Of a DNA stretch of 64,000 nt, positions 18,127-26,791 are shown piece after piece (position 1 is the first letter of the stretch; each line of letters opens with the position of its first letter). A model generated the notes under the pieces. The model did no database searches, was not told the origin of the DNA, and was given only the letters and a program-made list of their open reading frames with translations. The DNA lies in the NCBI GenBank assembly GCA_023666965.1, contig JAMPAZ010000001.1, forward strand, positions 46,479 to 110,478, read 5' to 3'. This DNA comes from Muribaculum sp. (GTDB lineage: Bacteria > Bacteroidota > Bacteroidia > Bacteroidales > Muribaculaceae). The position numbers were made by a program, and so were the translations under genes.

Positions 18127-19512
18127 ATGAGACGACTTTTAGGTTATCCCATTATCGCGCTGATTTTGTGTGTCGCAATGGCTGCTTGCGGAGGCAAAAA
18201 AAAATCTTCCCACCAAGCCGAAATGGAGCTTAAAAAGCTCCCCGACACACTAAAAGTGGGGACATTGTACAGCGCCCTATCCTATTTCATCTACCGCGGT
18301 GAGCCGATGGGCTACGATTACGATCTCGTCGAACAATTCGGCACGGACAAAGGCATTGCCATCGACATAGTCGTTGCCCACAGTCTTCCATCACTGTTGG
18401 CCATGCTCGACTCCGGCACTATTGACCTCGCCGCATACGAGATTCCCATTACAGCCGAGTACCGCGACCGCGTGATTCCGGCAGGACCCGAGAACATAAC
18501 CACTCAAGTGTTGGTACAGCCCAAAAGTTCCGACAGTTCAATTGTACGCGACGTGACCGACTTAATAGGGCGTGAAGTATATGTCGAGAAAGGTTCGAAA
18601 TATGAGTATCGTCTCGAAAATCTGAATGAAGAACTTGGTGGAGGCATAAAAATACATACCGTAGACCAAGACACTCTGATTACGGAAGACATGATCGAAA
18701 TGGTCTCGACCGGACAGATTCCGATGACAATAGTCGACAGCGATATAGCCAAAATCAACAAGACGTATTACAACGCTCTTGACATCACGATGGATGTCAG
18801 CTATCCGCAACGCTCATCATGGGGTGTGTCGCCGAAGACCCCATGGCTCGCCGATACCATAAATGCATGGATTAAGACGGCTGAGTACCAACGAGAAAAC
18901 GAGCTTCTGTTTAAACGATATTTTGAGTTAAGCAAAGCTCCATATTCCGGCGATTTAAAAATCTCCAACGGACGCATGTCAAAATACGACGAATTGTTTA
19001 AAAAGTATGCCGATCAAATCGGATGGGATTGGAGGCTTCTCGCATCGCAAGGGTTTGCCGAAAGCCGATTTAACCCAAACGCTGTGTCGTGGGCGGGCGC
19101 GAGAGGAGTCATGCAGATAATGCCTCGAACGGCAAACGCTTATGGCCTATCACGAAATAATATGGCAAACCCGGAAGCAAGTATACGCACTGCCACTAAG
19201 ATAATCCAAGATCTTGACAAGCAACTGAAAAAGCGAGTACCGGATGACAACGAACGCAAAAAGTTTGTACTCGCCGCTTACAACACGGGGCTTGCACACG
19301 TGCTTGATGCCATAGCTCTTGCTAAGAAGTACGGCAAAGACCCCACAGTATGGAGCGGAAATGTGGCAGAGACAATGCTGTGGAAGTCCAATCCTAAATA
19401 CTACAACGACCCCGTGGTTAAGTACGGATATTCGCGTGGCGGCGAAACTACTTCATACGTAAAAAAGATTATGAACTATTATGACCAAAGCCGGCGACAA
19501 ATCCCTGCTTAA
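18127..19512 (+). CDS. MltF-like membrane-bound lytic murein transglycosylase
   Basis: 461-aa lipoprotein with two domains. After a signal peptide and lipobox (AMAACGG) comes a solute-binding-protein family 3 domain (about 40-265: TLKVGTLYSALSYFIYRGEP, GYDYDLVEQF). A lytic transglycosylase SLT domain follows (about 285-440), with the catalytic glutamate in GFAESRFNPNAVS and the supporting GVMQIMPRTA and AAYNTG. This is the MltF arrangement: cleavage of peptidoglycan glycan strands to 1,6-anhydro-muropeptides, possibly tuned by a bound ligand. A start at 18106 is possible, but the ATG at 18127 gives a normal signal peptide. A run of nine A (18196-18204) follows the lipobox. Confidence 0.9.
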   Translation: MRRLLGYPIIALILCVAMAACGGKKKSSHQAEMELKKLPDTLKVGTLYSALSYFIYRGEPMGYDYDLVEQFGTDKGIAIDIVVAHSLPSLLAMLDSGTIDLAAYEIPITAEYRDRVIPAGPENITTQVLVQPKSSDSSIVRDVTDLIGREVYVEKGSKYEYRLENLNEELGGGIKIHTVDQDTLITEDMIEMVSTGQIPMTIVDSDIAKINKTYYNALDITMDVSYPQRSSWGVSPKTPWLADTINAWIKTAEYQRENELLFKRYFELSKAPYSGDLKISNGRMSKYDELFKKYADQIGWDWRLLASQGFAESRFNPNAVSWAGARGVMQIMPRTANAYGLSRNNMANPEASIRTATKIIQDLDKQLKKRVPDDNERKKFVLAAYNTGLAHVLDAIALAKKYGKDPTVWSGNVAETMLWKSNPKYYNDPVVKYGYSRGGETTSYVKKIMNYYDQSRRQIPA

Positions 19513-19568
19513 ACGGCTATATCTCATAAAAGAATTTCACTAAACCGTCAAACAAAATAATTACTGTT

Positions 19569-20120
19569 ATGAAAAAAACGTATCTAAGCGTAGCTATCGT
19601 ATTGACTTTGGCCGGATCAATGCTGACCACATCCTGCATCGGTAATTTCGCTCTCTTTAACAAGCTATTGGCCTGGAACAAGACCATTGACAATAAATTC
19701 GTCAACGAGCTTGTATTTTTCGCTTTCTGGTGCGTACCGGTATACGAAGTAGCCGCGGTTGCAGACCTTTTGGTAATTAACAGCATCGAATTCTGGAGCG
19801 GCAACAATCCTATAGCAGCCGGCAAGAAGGTAATCGAAGGCAATGATGGACGCTATCTTGTAGAATGCGACGGCAAAGGCTACACCATAACGAGTGAAAA
19901 TGACGGCAGCATTGTTAGACTCGACTTTTCCGAAGAAGATAACTCATGGAGTGTAAGCGCCAACGGAGGCGAAAGCTATAAGTTAATGGCTTTCGTTGAT
20001 GACACACATGTTAAGATGTTGACCCCTGATGGCGGAATGCAAAAGGTCGAACTTTCCGAGCATGGTCTATACGCATATCGCCAAACTGTCGGAGCTACAT
20101 CCTTCATGGCTCATCTTTAG
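19569..20120 (+). CDS. DUF3332-family lipoprotein
   Basis: 183-aa lipoprotein; the signal peptide ends in TTSC at about residue 23. The segment CIGNFALFNKLLAWNKTIDN and the following hydrophobic stretch (about 47-77, FFAFWCVPVYEVAAVADLLV) are the recognisable DUF3332 core. The C-terminal half is a beta-rich domain. The function of the family is unknown. It follows the transglycosylase by 56 bases and may share its transcript. A nested-hairpin repeat begins 75 bases after the stop. Confidence 0.82.
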   Translation: MKKTYLSVAIVLTLAGSMLTTSCIGNFALFNKLLAWNKTIDNKFVNELVFFAFWCVPVYEVAAVADLLVINSIEFWSGNNPIAAGKKVIEGNDGRYLVECDGKGYTITSENDGSIVRLDFSEEDNSWSVSANGGESYKLMAFVDDTHVKMLTPDGGMQKVELSEHGLYAYRQTVGATSFMAHL

Positions 20121-20195
20121 AAATTGAACAATCACAAAGATAACAATGAGGCCGAGTCAAAATATCAGTTGCTTCTGAAAGAAGATTAACTTGTG

Positions 20196-20233
20196 TAGCC
20201 GGGTAAAGCAGTCGTTAGACCGATTTGCCCGGT
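20196..20233 (+). repeat. Type A nested-hairpin repeat, copy 1
   Basis: Outer stem CCGGGTAAA (20199-20207) with TTTGCCCGG (20224-20232), including one U-G pair; inner hairpin CAGTC/GACCG with loop GTTA. It is followed by TTTTATATT. The same design and almost the same sequence recur at 51673-51716. Confidence 0.75.
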
Positions 20234-20268
20234 TTTATATTGGAGTAATATGCAAAATCTGCAAAGAT
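20234..20268 (+). repeat. 35-base conserved tail, copy 1
   Basis: Matches 57005-57039 at 32 of 35 positions. In both places it directly follows a nested hairpin, type A here and type B there, so it looks like part of a composite element. Confidence 0.7.
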
Positions 20269-20328
20269 TTATTGTTGATTAATAAGTTGTTAAATCTTTT
20301 CATATTTTATTACTGTTCCAAACATAAA

Positions 20329-20359
20329 CCGGAGATAGGCGCGTTGCGCCAATCCCCGG
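20329..20359 (+). repeat. Type C nested hairpin
   Basis: Outer arms CCGGAGAT (20329-20336) and ATCCCCGG (20352-20359) pair with one mismatch around a perfect inner hairpin GGCGC/GCGCC (20338-20342, 20346-20350). No second copy was noticed in the window. Confidence 0.6.
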
Positions 20360-20373
20360 CTAATCAGTTTTGT

Positions 20374-20410
20374 GCATCTTTCAGATGCGATAATTGCATT
20401 TTGACACACC
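20374..20410 (-). repeat. Type B repeat, half copy
   Basis: These 37 bases are the exact reverse complement of 56945-56981. The inner hairpin GCATCT/AGATGC with loop TTC is complete, but the second outer arm found in the full copy is absent. Confidence 0.8.
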
Positions 20411-20483
20411 GGCATTGTCATAGGAAGACAAATTATATACAAAAATTAACACATTGGCTCAACGCCAAGTATTAACAAGCTCT

Positions 20484-20861
20484 TTAGAATGGCAGGTCGT
20501 CAGAAGAATCCTTACCGAAATCTACCGGAGGGGGAGGCAACACTTCCGAGCCACCGCCGAAATTCTGGGGCTGAACCGGAGCGCCACTCGTGCCGTCAGT
20601 CTTTTCTACCTTCCAGCCACTGATTGAAGTGTACCACCGTCCATTAAACTCACGGCTGTTGATGTCGAAACTCAAAACGATTTGGTCGCCAACGTTCAAG
20701 GGATATTGATCGGCTTTGTCGCCGAAAAGGTCGAAGTGCACCTTCTTGGGGTAGTTTTCCAGTGTTTCAAGCACATATTCTCTTTTCTTCCACTGATTGC
20801 CGGCTTTGCTGACACCCGACTGTTCGGGAAGAGCCAAAATAATCTTTCCTGTAATTTCCAT
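20484..20861 (-). CDS. DUF3127 OB-fold protein with SSB-like C-terminal tip
   Basis: 125-aa protein of the DUF3127 family, found in Bacteroidota and thought to be OB-fold-like. The N-terminal 85 residues look like a small beta barrel (MEITGKIILALPEQSGVSKA, QWKKREYVLETLENYPKKVH). A flexible Pro/Gly-rich linker follows (about 90-115). The last residues DSSDDLPF copy the acidic, hydrophobic-ended tip by which SSB recruits its partner proteins. From this layout I infer binding of single-stranded nucleic acid and docking of SSB-type partners; this is not shown for the family. The gene converges on the nested-hairpin region. Confidence 0.85.
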   Translation of the reverse strand: MEITGKIILALPEQSGVSKAGNQWKKREYVLETLENYPKKVHFDLFGDKADQYPLNVGDQIVLSFDINSREFNGRWYTSISGWKVEKTDGTSGAPVQPQNFGGGSEVLPPPPVDFGKDSSDDLPF

Positions 20862-21007
20862 TATAAAAATGAGTAATAATTAATTTTTTCCAAAGTTACT
20901 CATTCGCCATTCCATTGCCAAATTTTTGACGCGAAAAAACTTCTCGCCGCCAACTTTTAGCACTCGGAATTTGTTGAAATCACATAACTAACTTAACACT
21001 ATTGTTT

Positions 21008-21637
21008 ATGAGACAAACCTTATTGCTTATTTGTTTAACGGCCATACTTTCAGGTTGTTCTCCATTTGCGCTCGTAAACAGCGAGACGTATAATCAAGCT
21101 GACATGAAAGACTATTCCACATTCAGAATAGTTGATCCGGAGATGGGAAAATTACCCGAAGGCATGAAGATGGTGACTTATTACAACATCGCGGCCGCAA
21201 TTCGCGAGCAGATGGTCGAGCGTGGTTATACGGAAGACCCCAATTCACCGCTGCTAATCAACTTTGGAGTCACAGTACACCATGAAGTCACGACAGAACC
21301 TGCATGGCAGGCGCTCAATCCCGGCCCACCCATGGGACCCGGCCCCGGTCCGGCTCCAGGTCCTTACTTCAATGGTTACGCCCCAATGTTCATGTATCCG
21401 AGAAATCTTTATTGGAATCCCAACGCACAAGTCATCACCGGCATGTACAAAGAAGGCGTCCTAACGGTGGATATGGTCAACATCGACACAATGGTTCCAC
21501 TATTCTCAGCCTCAGTGGCTACCATTATAAATAACAGCAATGGCCAGTACCGCAATCTCACCTCAATCAGCGAGGCGGTTGAAAAACTGTTTTCTAAATT
21601 TCCCGTACCGGTATTACCGCAATACCGCGGACATTAG
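21008..21637 (+). CDS. DUF4136-family lipoprotein
   Basis: 209-aa lipoprotein. The start is the ATG at 21008 (MRQTLLL), not the in-frame TTG two codons upstream. The lipobox is LSGC. The domain fits DUF4136: YNQADMKDYSTFRIV, then a helix IREQMVERGY with the typical NSPLLINFGV strand. A low-complexity insert of Pro and Gly (about 100-118, alternating GP) interrupts the domain. The function is unknown; such proteins sit in the outer membrane or periplasm. It is followed by a well-formed terminator at 21662-21706. Confidence 0.85.
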   Translation: MRQTLLLICLTAILSGCSPFALVNSETYNQADMKDYSTFRIVDPEMGKLPEGMKMVTYYNIAAAIREQMVERGYTEDPNSPLLINFGVTVHHEVTTEPAWQALNPGPPMGPGPGPAPGPYFNGYAPMFMYPRNLYWNPNAQVITGMYKEGVLTVDMVNIDTMVPLFSASVATIINNSNGQYRNLTSISEAVEKLFSKFPVPVLPQYRGH

Positions 21638-21661
21638 ATTTATTGACATTATCCATACCCA

Positions 21662-21706
21662 TGTCGAATCGGAGAGCGACCACAGTCCTTCGGTTCGGCA
21701 TTTTTT
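21662..21706 (+). terminator. Intrinsic terminator after the DUF4136 gene
   Basis: Arms 21662-21674 and 21688-21700 form a 13-bp stem with three G-U pairs and no mismatch, followed by six T. The wobble pairs show that it works as RNA. Confidence 0.85.
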
Positions 21707-21798
21707 ATTGCACCACAGCCAATTTCCATGACCGACTTTGCGTAAATGTGAAAGAAAATGTGTAATTTCGCACAGTTTAATAAATTTTGTGCAAAAAC

Positions 21799-22392
21799 AT
21801 GGTTTTGAAGACTCGCGAAAAATTAATCGAAGTAGCCCGTCAGCTCTTTGCCCATAAAGGCATTGAGAACACAACCATGAGCGATATTGCCAACGCCTCC
21901 GATAAGGGCCGCCGCACTATCTACACCTATTTTAAAAACAAGCGCGAGATTTACAACGCTGTAATCGAACGCGAAAGCGAGCATCTCGTCGAAAGACTAA
22001 GAGACATCGCCGAATCATCTGACAGCGCCACGGACAAACTGATACGCTTTATCGACGTAAGATTGCAGACGGTAAGAGAAACGATAAGCCATCAGCCCGA
22101 CAGTCCAATGTTTCGTACTTTGTTTATCCGAGAAGTGAAGAGGATGGAGCGAATACGCAACATGGCCATCGAGAAAGAATTCGAGTTGATTCAAAACATT
22201 CTCAACGAAGGTCTTAGGACCAACGAGTTTTCCGAAGAAACCGCATCGTGCGTCTATACTGCCATGCTTATGATATTTCAGGGCATAGAACTCTCGTACA
22301 TGCGCAACAATTTCAGCCAGATGCACCTCGACTCAGCCAAAGTGGGCGACCAGTTAAAAGAATTTATTTTAAATGCCATACAAAACAAATAA
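21799..22392 (+). CDS. TetR/AcrR-family transcriptional regulator
   Basis: 197-aa regulator. The N-terminal helix-turn-helix is clear: REKLIEVARQLFAHKGIENT, then MSDIANASDKGRRTIYTYF and KNKREIYNAVI, the usual recognition helix and downstream helix. The C-terminal ligand-binding domain (about 60-195) is helical. The ATG at 21799 is preferred to a TTG four codons upstream. fabH starts 14 bases after the stop, so the regulator may control the fatty-acid genes next to it, by analogy with FabR/FadR-type TetR proteins; this is inference. TAATTTCG upstream is a weak -7 candidate. Confidence 0.9.
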   Translation: MVLKTREKLIEVARQLFAHKGIENTTMSDIANASDKGRRTIYTYFKNKREIYNAVIERESEHLVERLRDIAESSDSATDKLIRFIDVRLQTVRETISHQPDSPMFRTLFIREVKRMERIRNMAIEKEFELIQNILNEGLRTNEFSEETASCVYTAMLMIFQGIELSYMRNNFSQMHLDSAKVGDQLKEFILNAIQNK

Positions 22393-22406
22393 ACTCCTTA
22401 ATTAAT

Positions 22407-23351
22407 ATGTATATCAACAGCACCGGATATTACGTACCTCAACAAAGAGTCCACAACGACTACTTTTTAAATGTCAATGGCTTGTCGGACGAATGGATCT
22501 ACAAACGCACCGGCATACGCTCCCGGTCAAAGGCAGGAGAAGGCGAAGGGCACAACTCTATGGGTCTTGCGGCAATAGAAAATGCCATTAAGTCTTTGCC
22601 ATACGACATAAAAGATGTCGACTTAATTGTTTCGGCATCTTACTCACCCTACGACACCGTCGCAACTCTTGCCCACGTGGCACAGCGAAAGTATGGTATT
22701 GAAGGCGCAAAAGCTGTTTACGTATCCGCCGCATGCTCATCGTTCGTCAACGGTCTTGAGATTATCGAGACATATTTTGCGGCCGGTAAAGCCTCTAAGG
22801 CGCTTTTGGTATGTTCGGAACATAACACATATTACTCCAACGAGCACGACCCCAAAGCCGGACACCTATGGGGCGATGCCGCTGTTGCTTACTTTCTGTC
22901 GAAAGACAAAGTCAGCGACTCAGACGTAACAGTCAAGACCATTTACACGTGTGGCCTCGGCAATGTCGGCAAGGGCCCGGAAGGGGTGATTCTCCGACCG
23001 AAAGAAAATGGAATCGAGATGCCCGACGGACGTGACGTGTTTGTCAACGCCTGTACTTTTATGATTAAAGCCCTCGACAAAGTGACTAAACCCAACGGCA
23101 TGGACACGGCTGACCTCGACTACATCATCACTCATCAAGCCAACAAGCGTATCGTTGCCCAAGTCGCGCATCAACTCGATTTGACTGACGACCACTTTGT
23201 CAACAACATCGAAGAATACGGCAATACCGGTTCGGCAAGCTGCGCCCTCGTATTTGCAGAAAACCGCGACAAATTCAAGAAAGGCGATAAAATAGGCCTA
23301 ACAGTGTTTGGCGGTGGATATTCATGCGGAGCATTTTTGGTAGAAATATAA
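22407..23351 (+). CDS. fabH: 3-oxoacyl-ACP synthase III family protein (KAS III/FabH-like)
   Basis: 314-aa thiolase-fold condensing enzyme that would start fatty-acid synthesis by joining an acyl-CoA with malonyl-ACP. The KAS III catalytic triad is complete: C110 in SAACSSF, H243 in ITHQANKR and N273 in EYGNTGSAS. The start at 22407 is used; a longer open frame overlaps the TetR gene in another phase. The N-terminal half is less like classical FabH (no obvious GGGCSA-type context), so it may prefer another primer or belong to a specialised KAS III group. It stands between a TetR regulator and fabG, which supports a lipid role. Confidence 0.85.
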   Translation: MYINSTGYYVPQQRVHNDYFLNVNGLSDEWIYKRTGIRSRSKAGEGEGHNSMGLAAIENAIKSLPYDIKDVDLIVSASYSPYDTVATLAHVAQRKYGIEGAKAVYVSAACSSFVNGLEIIETYFAAGKASKALLVCSEHNTYYSNEHDPKAGHLWGDAAVAYFLSKDKVSDSDVTVKTIYTCGLGNVGKGPEGVILRPKENGIEMPDGRDVFVNACTFMIKALDKVTKPNGMDTADLDYIITHQANKRIVAQVAHQLDLTDDHFVNNIEEYGNTGSASCALVFAENRDKFKKGDKIGLTVFGGGYSCGAFLVEI

Positions 23352-23359
23352 TATTTTCT

Positions 23360-23367
23360 TAATTTTG
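23360..23367 (+). promoter_or_regulatory. Promoter -7 element of fabG
   Basis: TAATTTTG fits TAnnTTTG and lies 44 bases before the fabG start, just after the fabH stop. No good -33 match is visible. Confidence 0.5.
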
Positions 23368-23410
23368 CAATCCAAAATTCATTTTAAATCAACATAAACT
23401 ACAGACTTTC

Positions 23411-24157
23411 ATGAAACTACTCGAAGGAAAGACAGCACTCATAACAGGCGCGGCCCGCGGTATCGGTAAAGCGCTTGCATTGCGCTTTGCGCAAGAAGGT
23501 GCCAACATAGCTTTCACCGACCTCGCCATAGACGAGCTCGGAAAAGCCACAGAACAAGAGATCGCAGCTCTCGGAGTCAAAGTAAAAGGATATGCGTCCA
23601 ATGCCGCCGATTTCAACCAAACCAAAGAGGTAGTGGCACAGGTTCAAAAAGATTTCGGAACGATCGACATTCTTGTCAATAATGCAGGAATCACCAAGGA
23701 CGGCCTCATGCTCCGCATGACTGAAGCGCAGTGGGACGCCGTCATCGCCGTTAATCTAAAAAGTGCATTTAACTTCATCAATGCCGTTCTGCCCATAATG
23801 ATGCGTCAGCGCAGTGGATCCATTATCAATATGGCATCAGTAGTTGGAGTTCACGGCAATGCAGGTCAAGCCAACTACGCCGCATCAAAAGCCGGACTCA
23901 TCGCCCTCGCAAAGTCAATCGCACAGGAAGTAGGTTCAAGAGGCATACGCGCAAACGCCATTGCTCCAGGATTTATAGAGACAGCAATGACCGCCGCGCT
24001 TCCGGAAGAAGTACGTGCCGAATGGATTAAGGGAATACCTTTGCGCCGTGGCGGACAAGTCCAAGACATTGCCAATGTAGCAGTATTCCTGGCTTCCGAC
24101 ATGTCAAGCTACGTTACCGGCCAGGTAATCCAAGTCGACGGAGGTATGAATATGTAG
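23411..24157 (+). CDS. fabG: 3-oxoacyl-ACP reductase FabG
   Basis: 248-aa short-chain dehydrogenase that reduces 3-oxoacyl-ACP with NADPH in fatty-acid elongation. The cofactor loop TGAARGIGKA is at residues 11-20, NNAGITKDGL follows, the catalytic Ser is in NMASVVG, and the Tyr-Lys pair is in YAASKAG. The tail SYVTGQVIQVDGGMNM is typical of FabG. It has a -7 element of its own after fabH and a strong terminator (24185-24221) right after the stop. Confidence 0.95.
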   Translation: MKLLEGKTALITGAARGIGKALALRFAQEGANIAFTDLAIDELGKATEQEIAALGVKVKGYASNAADFNQTKEVVAQVQKDFGTIDILVNNAGITKDGLMLRMTEAQWDAVIAVNLKSAFNFINAVLPIMMRQRSGSIINMASVVGVHGNAGQANYAASKAGLIALAKSIAQEVGSRGIRANAIAPGFIETAMTAALPEEVRAEWIKGIPLRRGGQVQDIANVAVFLASDMSSYVTGQVIQVDGGMNM

Positions 24158-24184
24158 AATACATCACCCAATCCTTATACTACA

Positions 24185-24221
24185 GCATCCGACAGATTAA
24201 CCTTCTGCCGGATGCTTTTTT
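24185..24221 (+). terminator. Intrinsic terminator after fabG
   Basis: Arms 24185-24196 and 24204-24215 form a 12-bp stem with one A-C mismatch and a 7-base loop, followed by six T. Confidence 0.9.
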
Positions 24222-24289
24222 GTCTACACCCGCCGGATTAGGATTACCGAGGCCAAAGTCGCCGGATCGACACAGCCCGAAATTAAGAA

Positions 24290-24320
24290 ATTGTTTAATG
24301 GAGATTTTTTAGTATTTTTG
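24290..24320 (+). promoter_or_regulatory. Bacteroides-type promoter of parE
   Basis: ATTG (24290-24293), a 19-base spacer and TATTTTTG (24313-24320), 41 bases before the start codon. Confidence 0.65.
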
Positions 24321-24361
24321 CAAATTGAATTCTTCAAATATTTCTTGCCAAAAAATCGACA

Positions 24362-26311
24362 ATGACTGACAACCCCGAAATAATCCCGGAAATGCCCGAA
24401 GCCACCGAGGGCCCACAGTATACCGGCGACGACATAAAGACACTCGTTTGGTATGAACATATACGGCTACGTCCCGGAATGTATATTGGTAAACTCGGCG
24501 ACGGCTCACAAAGCGACGATGGAATATACGTGCTGGCCAAAGAGGTGATAGACAATTCCATCGATGAATACATGATGGGGTTCGGAAAGCAGATTTCAAT
24601 CGATGCCGACGAGTTGACAGTATGCGTGCGCGATTACGGGCGCGGCATACCGCTTGACAAGGTAGCCGACGTATCGTCAAGAATGAACACCGGAGCAAAA
24701 TATGACTCTAAGGCATTTAAAAAGTCAGTAGGCCTTAACGGAGTGGGAATCAAGGCAGTAAACGCATTGTCATCGGACTTCTACATACGCAGTGTCCGCG
24801 ATGGGCAACAACATGCCATTGAATTTAAAGAAGGAAAGGTAATAAAAGACTACGGCATCGAACCTTCTGACGAGTCCAACGGTACACTTGTCCGATTCAC
24901 CCCGGACAATACGCTTTTCCGCGACTACCGTTACCGTGAAGAATATCTTGTACAGCTCGTTAAGAACTATACATTCTTAAATACCGGTCTGTCGATTTAC
25001 CTAAACGGCAAAAAATATTATTCCCGCAACGGCCTGCTCGACCTGCTGAAAGAGAATCTGACCACAGAGCCTCTTTACCCCATAATCCATCTTAAAGGCG
25101 ACGACATTGAGGCTGTAATCACTCATACACGTCAATTCGGAGAAGAATACTATTCATTTGTCAACGGACAGCATACATCGCAGGGAGGTACACACCTTAC
25201 CGCCTTCCGCGAAGCCGTTTCGCGAACGATAAAGGAGTATTCAGGCAAAAACTTCGAATACTCTGACATTCGCAGCGGCATGGTGGCAGCCATCTCGATT
25301 AAGGTTGAAGAGCCGATGTTTGAATCGCAGACCAAGACAAAGCTTGGTTCACGCGACATGGGTCCGGACGGCCCCACCGTAGCAAAGTTCATCGGTGACT
25401 TTATCAAAAAAGAGCTGGACAACTATCTTCACATCAACCGCGACACTGCCGACATCCTGATAAAAAAAATCCAGGAAAACGAACGAGAAAGAAAAGCGAT
25501 GGCCGGAGTGACAAAAATCGTCAGAGAAAAAGCAAAAAAAGCGGCTATCAACAATAAAAAGCTACTCGACTGCCGGGTACACCTCTCCGACACCAAAGGT
25601 AACGAGGAACGTAAAAATGCCTCGTCGATATTCATCACCGAGGGCGACTCGGCGGCCGGATCGATAACAAAGATACGCGACGTCGAGACTCAGGCCGTAT
25701 TCTCCCTGCGGGGTAAGCCACTCAACACCTACGGTATGCCGTTGGTCGACGTATACAAAAACGATGAGTTTGCATTGCTCAGGGCGGCCCTGAATATTGA
25801 AGACAGCATTGACGACCTCAGATATAATAAAGTGATCATTGCCACCGATGCCGATGTCGACGGGATGCACATACGCCTGCTTCTTCTGACATACTTTCTG
25901 CAATTTTTCCCCGAACTGATAAAAAAAGGCCACGTTTACGTCCTACAAACACCTCTGTTCCGTGTAAGAAACAAGGCCACGACAAAGCGCATTGGCGGCA
26001 AAGGGGCTAAAAAGTCTGCATCAAAGGCAACCGATGACACCTATTATTGTTATAATGATGAGGAACGCATCGCCGCCATCAATAAATTTGGTGCGAATGC
26101 AGAAATAACCCGATTTAAAGGTTTAGGAGAAATTTCACCGGAAGAATTCCGAGGGTTTATCGGTCCTGACATTCGATTGGACCGAGTGACATTGAGAAAA
26201 GAGGATGCCGTAGACGAACTTCTTGAATTCTATATGGGTAAAAACACATCCGAACGCCAGAATTTTATAATTGACAATCTTGTAGTTGAAGATGACTCTG
26301 AAATATCGTGA
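24362..26311 (+). CDS. parE: DNA topoisomerase IV subunit B (ParE)
   Basis: 649-aa ATPase subunit of a type IIA topoisomerase that unlinks daughter chromosomes. The GHKL ATP site is seen in [22 protein letters not shown] and [14 protein letters not shown]. The TOPRIM part has EGDSAAGS and [20 protein letters not shown]. The N-terminal wording [16 protein letters not shown] is characteristic of Bacteroidota ParE rather than GyrB, which is the main reason for the call. parC is not in the window. coaD starts inside the 3' end of this gene. Confidence 0.93.
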   Translation: MTDNPEIIPEMPEATEGPQYTGDDIKTLVWYEHIRLRPGMYIGKLGDGSQSDDGIYVLAKEVIDNSIDEYMMGFGKQISIDADELTVCVRDYGRGIPLDKVADVSSRMNTGAKYDSKAFKKSVGLNGVGIKAVNALSSDFYIRSVRDGQQHAIEFKEGKVIKDYGIEPSDESNGTLVRFTPDNTLFRDYRYREEYLVQLVKNYTFLNTGLSIYLNGKKYYSRNGLLDLLKENLTTEPLYPIIHLKGDDIEAVITHTRQFGEEYYSFVNGQHTSQGGTHLTAFREAVSRTIKEYSGKNFEYSDIRSGMVAAISIKVEEPMFESQTKTKLGSRDMGPDGPTVAKFIGDFIKKELDNYLHINRDTADILIKKIQENERERKAMAGVTKIVREKAKKAAINNKKLLDCRVHLSDTKGNEERKNASSIFITEGDSAAGSITKIRDVETQAVFSLRGKPLNTYGMPLVDVYKNDEFALLRAALNIEDSIDDLRYNKVIIATDADVDGMHIRLLLLTYFLQFFPELIKKGHVYVLQTPLFRVRNKATTKRIGGKGAKKSASKATDDTYYCYNDEERIAAINKFGANAEITRFKGLGEISPEEFRGFIGPDIRLDRVTLRKEDAVDELLEFYMGKNTSERQNFIIDNLVVEDDSEIS

Positions 26312-26765
26312 ACGCATAGCCGTCTATCCCGGCACATTTGACCCCTTCACCATCGGCCACAAGTCAATCGTCGAGAGAGGCCTGTTGCTCTTTGACAAAA
26401 TCATCGTTGCCGTCGGCATCAACGACAATAAAAGATGTTTTCAGCCGACCGAAAAACGAGTCGAAGCTATTAAGAAAGTTCTTAAAGACGACCCTCGAGT
26501 TGACGTTGTGAGCTACGACGGGCTGACGGTGGATATTGCGCGCGACCACAATGCTCAATTCATCCTAAGAGGAGTCCGGACAGTGGCCGACTACGAATAT
26601 GAACGCAACTTAGCTTACGCCAACCGTCAGATCTCCGGCATAGAGACTGTACTGCTGTACACCTTACCGGAGCTGCAGTATGTCAGCTCCACGATGGTGC
26701 GCGACCTCGACCGATGCGGCTACGACATCAGCCAGTTCGTCCCCGGAGCCGACCCAAACCAATAA
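26292..26765 (+). CDS. coaD: Phosphopantetheine adenylyltransferase CoaD
   Basis: 157-aa enzyme of coenzyme A synthesis (4'-phosphopantetheine + ATP to dephospho-CoA). The nucleotidyltransferase signature [14 protein letters not shown] carries the T/HxGH motif, followed by [12 protein letters not shown] and the later [10 protein letters not shown]. The ATG at 26292 overlaps the end of parE by 20 bases; the TTG at 26286 is a less likely start. Translation is probably coupled to parE, an arrangement with no obvious functional logic. Confidence 0.94.
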   Translation: MTLKYRERIAVYPGTFDPFTIGHKSIVERGLLLFDKIIVAVGINDNKRCFQPTEKRVEAIKKVLKDDPRVDVVSYDGLTVDIARDHNAQFILRGVRTVADYEYERNLAYANRQISGIETVLLYTLPELQYVSSTMVRDLDRCGYDISQFVPGADPNQ

Positions 26766-26791
26766 ACTCAACTTATTAACGACACACCCCA

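Larger units (their letters stand above)
20121..20483. other. Intergenic region holding three nested-hairpin repeats
   Basis: No credible gene in 363 bases. The spacer between the DUF3332 gene and the converging DUF3127 gene is packed with three different nested hairpins (20196-20233, 20329-20359, 20374-20410) and a 35-base segment (20234-20268) found again near 57 kb. Confidence 0.8.

Noticed and set aside
20121-20483. CRISPR array or tandem repeat
   Set aside because: The hairpins differ from one another and there are no evenly spaced direct repeats with spacers.
22248-22406. Upstream extension of fabH
   Set aside because: It overlaps the TetR coding region in another phase, and the KAS III N-terminus begins at MYINSTGYYV.
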